Below, piece by piece: positions 61,947 through 64,000 of a stretch of 64,000 nucleotides of DNA; position 1 is the first letter of the stretch; every line of letters begins with the position of its first letter. Below the pieces are notes generated by a model, which did no database searches, had not been told where the DNA came from, and worked only from the letters and a program-made list of their open reading frames with translations. Position numbers and translations under genes: made by a program. The stretch is from DATFDN01 sp035685165 (GTDB taxonomy: Bacteria; Pseudomonadota; Alphaproteobacteria; Acetobacterales; Acetobacteraceae), in the NCBI GenBank assembly GCA_035685165.1, contig DASRBI010000013.1, positions 62,001-126,000 of the forward strand, written 5' to 3'.

Positions 61947-62690
61947 CTAGGAAATCGTTACACCAGAATCGACCGCCAGCACCTGCCCGGTGATCATGCG
62001 CGCCTCGTCGCTGGCGAGGAACAAGGCGGCGTTCGCCACATCCTCGGGGGCGATCAGGCCGAGCAGGTGCGACTTGGCGAGCTTCTCCACCGCCGCGTTG
62101 CCTGCCATCAGCTTGCGGACCCGCTCGGTCATCGTCGCCGACGGGGCGAGCGCATTCACGCGCACATCGGGGGCGAACTCCACAGCCATCGTCCGCGTCA
62201 ACGCCGCCACCGCGCCTTTGGCCGCCGTGTAGCAGGCGCGTCCGGCGATCCCCATCAGGGCGAGATTGGAGGCCATATTGATCACCGCGCCGCCGCCCGA
62301 GGCGCGGATCGCCGGCACGCCGAAGCGGCTGCCGAGGAAGGTGCCGAACACGTCGAGGCGCATGACGCGCCAGAACTCGGCGACCGGCGCATCGACCACG
62401 CTGCCGTCCTCGGGCGTCGAGCCGCCGGCATTGTTGTGCAGCACGTGCAGGCCGCCGAAATGACCGACGGCCTGCCGCACCGCGCGTTCGACGCTCGCTT
62501 CGTCGGTGACGTCGGTTGCAATGGCGATCGCGCCGTTGCCGGCGAGATGCGCGGTCTCCTCGCCCGCCGCGGCATTGATTTCCGCGATCGCGACCCGCGC
62601 GCCCTCGGCTGCCATCCTGAGGGCCGTCGCGCGCCCGATTCCGGTGCCCGCGCCGGTGATGAGCGCGATTTTGCCCGCGAGCCGTGCCAT
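61947..62690 (-). CDS. Short-chain dehydrogenase/reductase (SDR)
   Basis: A 247-residue classical SDR. Cofactor motif TGAGTGIGRATA, NNAGG, catalytic Tyr-Lys in CYTAAKGAVAALTRTMAVEFAPDVRVNALAPSATMTERV and the ending ITGQVLAVDSGVTIS. Probably NAD(P)H-dependent on an alcohol or 3-oxoacyl-type substrate; no substrate can be read. In operon with sseA. Confidence 0.92.
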   Translation of the reverse strand: MARLAGKIALITGAGTGIGRATALRMAAEGARVAIAEINAAAGEETAHLAGNGAIAIATDVTDEASVERAVRQAVGHFGGLHVLHNNAGGSTPEDGSVVDAPVAEFWRVMRLDVFGTFLGSRFGVPAIRASGGGAVINMASNLALMGIAGRACYTAAKGAVAALTRTMAVEFAPDVRVNALAPSATMTERVRKLMAGNAAVEKLAKSHLLGLIAPEDVANAALFLASDEARMITGQVLAVDSGVTIS

Positions 62691-62800
62691 CGGCGTTCCT
62701 CCCGCTCAACGATCCGGAAGGTCTATCTCAGAATACATCCGTGCGGCAGCCCGGATGACCGGCCAAGCCTGCCGTATGGCTAGGGCTCGTTGCGATCCAG

Positions 62801-64000
62801 TCAGCGCAAGGACGCGAGCACGCTGGCAGGGGTCAGGATTTGGTCGAGCACATGCGGTGATCGCTCGCCCGGGCGATAAAGAAGATAAAGCGGCACCCCC
62901 TCCCGCCCCTGCGCGCGCAGGAAGGCGCCGAGCGCGGGATCTTGGCGGGTCCAGTCGCCCACCAGCACAGCGACGCCATGATCACGGAACGCGCTTTGCA
63001 CCGCCGCGCTCTCTAGCGCGACGCGCTCGTTGACGAGGCAGGTGAGGCACCACGACGCGGTTACATCGACGAACACCGGCCGCTGTTGCGCGCGCAGCGC
63101 GGCGAGCCGGGCGGCGCTGAAGGGCTCGGCGCCCGGCAGGAACAAGCGCGCCTCCCCGGCATCGGCCGGTCCCGCCGCAAGGGCGGGCAGCAAGGCGAAG
63201 GCGGCCACCGCCAGTCCGGTCGCGCCGAGGACGCCGGCGCGCCGCCGGCCGGGCGTCGCATCCTGGGTGGCGCCGAGGACAAACGCGGCGAGCGCAACGA
63301 GCGCCATGCCGCCAAGCGCCAGGAAGAGCCCGCTGCGTCCCGCCTCCTGGTCGAGCACCCACAACAGCCAGGCGGCGGTCGCGTACATCGGCAGCGCCAG
63401 GACGCGACGGAACCACTCCATCCACCGCCCGGGGCGCGGCAGAAGCCGCGCCAAGCCGGGCACGACGGCGAGCGCGAGATAGGGCGCAGCGAGGCCGGCT
63501 CCCATGGCGAGGAAAACGGAGAGCCCCGCGGCGGGCGGCGCGGCGAGCGCGCCGGCGACCGCGATGGCCATGAAGGGGGCGCTGCAGGGCGTGGCGACCA
63601 GCACCGCCAGCACGCCGGTCACGAAGCTGCCGACCGCGCCGCCGCGCGCGCCGAGCCCCTGCCCCGCCCCGGCGAACCGCCCGGCGCCGACACGGAACAT
63701 GCCGGAGAGATTGAGCCCGATCGCGAGCATCACCCAGGCGGTCGCGGCAACGAAGCCGGGCGAGGCGAACTGAAACCCCCAGCCCGCCGCGCTGGCCAGT
63801 CCCTCGCGCGCCAGCATCAGCGCGCCGCCGAGCGCCGCGAAGCTCGTCAACACTCCGCTCCCATAGGCAACGGCGTGGCCACCCCGCCGTTCGCGGGTTG
63901 CCGCGAGCGCCAGCGCCTTCATCGCCAGCACCGGAAACACGCAGGGCATCAGGTTGAGAAGCACGCCCCCGGCGAAGGCAAGCGCCCAAAGCCGCCAGAG
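62801..64000 (-). CDS. DsbD-like thiol:disulfide interchange / cytochrome c biogenesis transmembrane protein, C-terminal part
   Basis: The reading frame is open to the window edge (400 codons), so the N-terminus is outside. It contains the DsbD beta-type transmembrane block (LLNLMPCVFPVLAMKALALA with the functional Cys, AYGSGVLTSFAALGG, VATPCSAPFMAIAVAGALAAPPA). A C-terminal thioredoxin domain has FVDVTASWCLTCLVNERVAL (Cys-x2-Cys). Such proteins pass electrons from cytoplasmic thioredoxin to periplasmic partners. A full DsbD also has an N-terminal periplasmic domain, which may lie beyond the window. Confidence 0.88.
   Translation of the reverse strand, partial: LWRLWALAFAGGVLLNLMPCVFPVLAMKALALAATRERRGGHAVAYGSGVLTSFAALGGALMLAREGLASAAGWGFQFASPGFVAATAWVMLAIGLNLSGMFRVGAGRFAGAGQGLGARGGAVGSFVTGVLAVLVATPCSAPFMAIAVAGALAAPPAAGLSVFLAMGAGLAAPYLALAVVPGLARLLPRPGRWMEWFRRVLALPMYATAAWLLWVLDQEAGRSGLFLALGGMALVALAAFVLGATQDATPGRRRAGVLGATGLAVAAFALLPALAAGPADAGEARLFLPGAEPFSAARLAALRAQQRPVFVDVTASWCLTCLVNERVALESAAVQSAFRDHGVAVLVGDWTRQDPALGAFLRAQGREGVPLYLLYRPGERSPHVLDQILTPASVLASLR

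Overview
The window is GC-rich chromosomal DNA from a free-living alphaproteobacterium. The gene content fits Rhodospirillales or Acetobacterales best, but this is inference from gene families and synteny, not from a marker gene. Supporting items are a KirBac-type potassium channel, an IalB-family protein, a hrcA-grpE-dnaK-dnaJ cluster, DUF484-xerC, a flagellum-associated DUF1217 protein, polyhydroxybutyrate-type thioester metabolism and many short palindromic intergenic repeats. I found no rRNA, tRNA, CRISPR array or insertion sequence.

Left part (1-8700). An acyl-CoA ligase fragment runs off the left edge. Divergent to it is the most interesting locus. A UGSC-family selenoprotein is encoded at 483-2207 with an in-frame TGA (789-791) read as selenocysteine. 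A hairpin matching the bacterial SECIS pattern sits directly downstream of that codon. It is followed by a paralogue of its C-terminal domain, a thioredoxin-reductase-like flavoprotein and an MFS transporter. Then come a decayed myo-inositol-1-phosphate synthase, a histidine phosphatase and an SMP-30-type lactonase.

Housekeeping core (8680-42800). This holds phosphatidylserine synthase and decarboxylase, a LysM protein and a cytochrome b561. A Kir channel, an Lhr-type helicase and a PdeM nuclease follow with 4-nt overlaps. Next are an acyl-CoA dehydrogenase, glcF, a TPR protein and the heat-shock cluster. After these come a holB-metG-tatD-MBL operon, queA, ialB-like and rlmN, a hydratase and CoA-transferase pair, priA, a transaldolase-type enzyme, DUF484-xerC, phbB and scoAB.

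Catabolic and accessory part (42800-64000). Here are a broken GxxExxY gene, two LLM flavin monooxygenases with a SnoaL-like protein and a CoA-transferase, an EF-hand protein, mutL, pgi, transporters and an aminotransferase. A branched-chain-type substrate-binding protein, a peroxidase-like pseudogene, a ferredoxin-NADP reductase, an EmrB-type pump, a sugar-acid kinase, DUF1217, a sulfurtransferase, an SDR and a truncated DsbD-like protein complete the window.

Two themes recur. One is catabolism of CoA thioesters and uncommon carbon sources, shown by acyl-CoA ligase, ACAD, ECH, three CoA-transferase systems, LLM enzymes, lactonase and sugar kinase. The other is genome erosion, shown by at least four pseudogenes and several families of palindromic repeats, one of which lies in frame inside priA.
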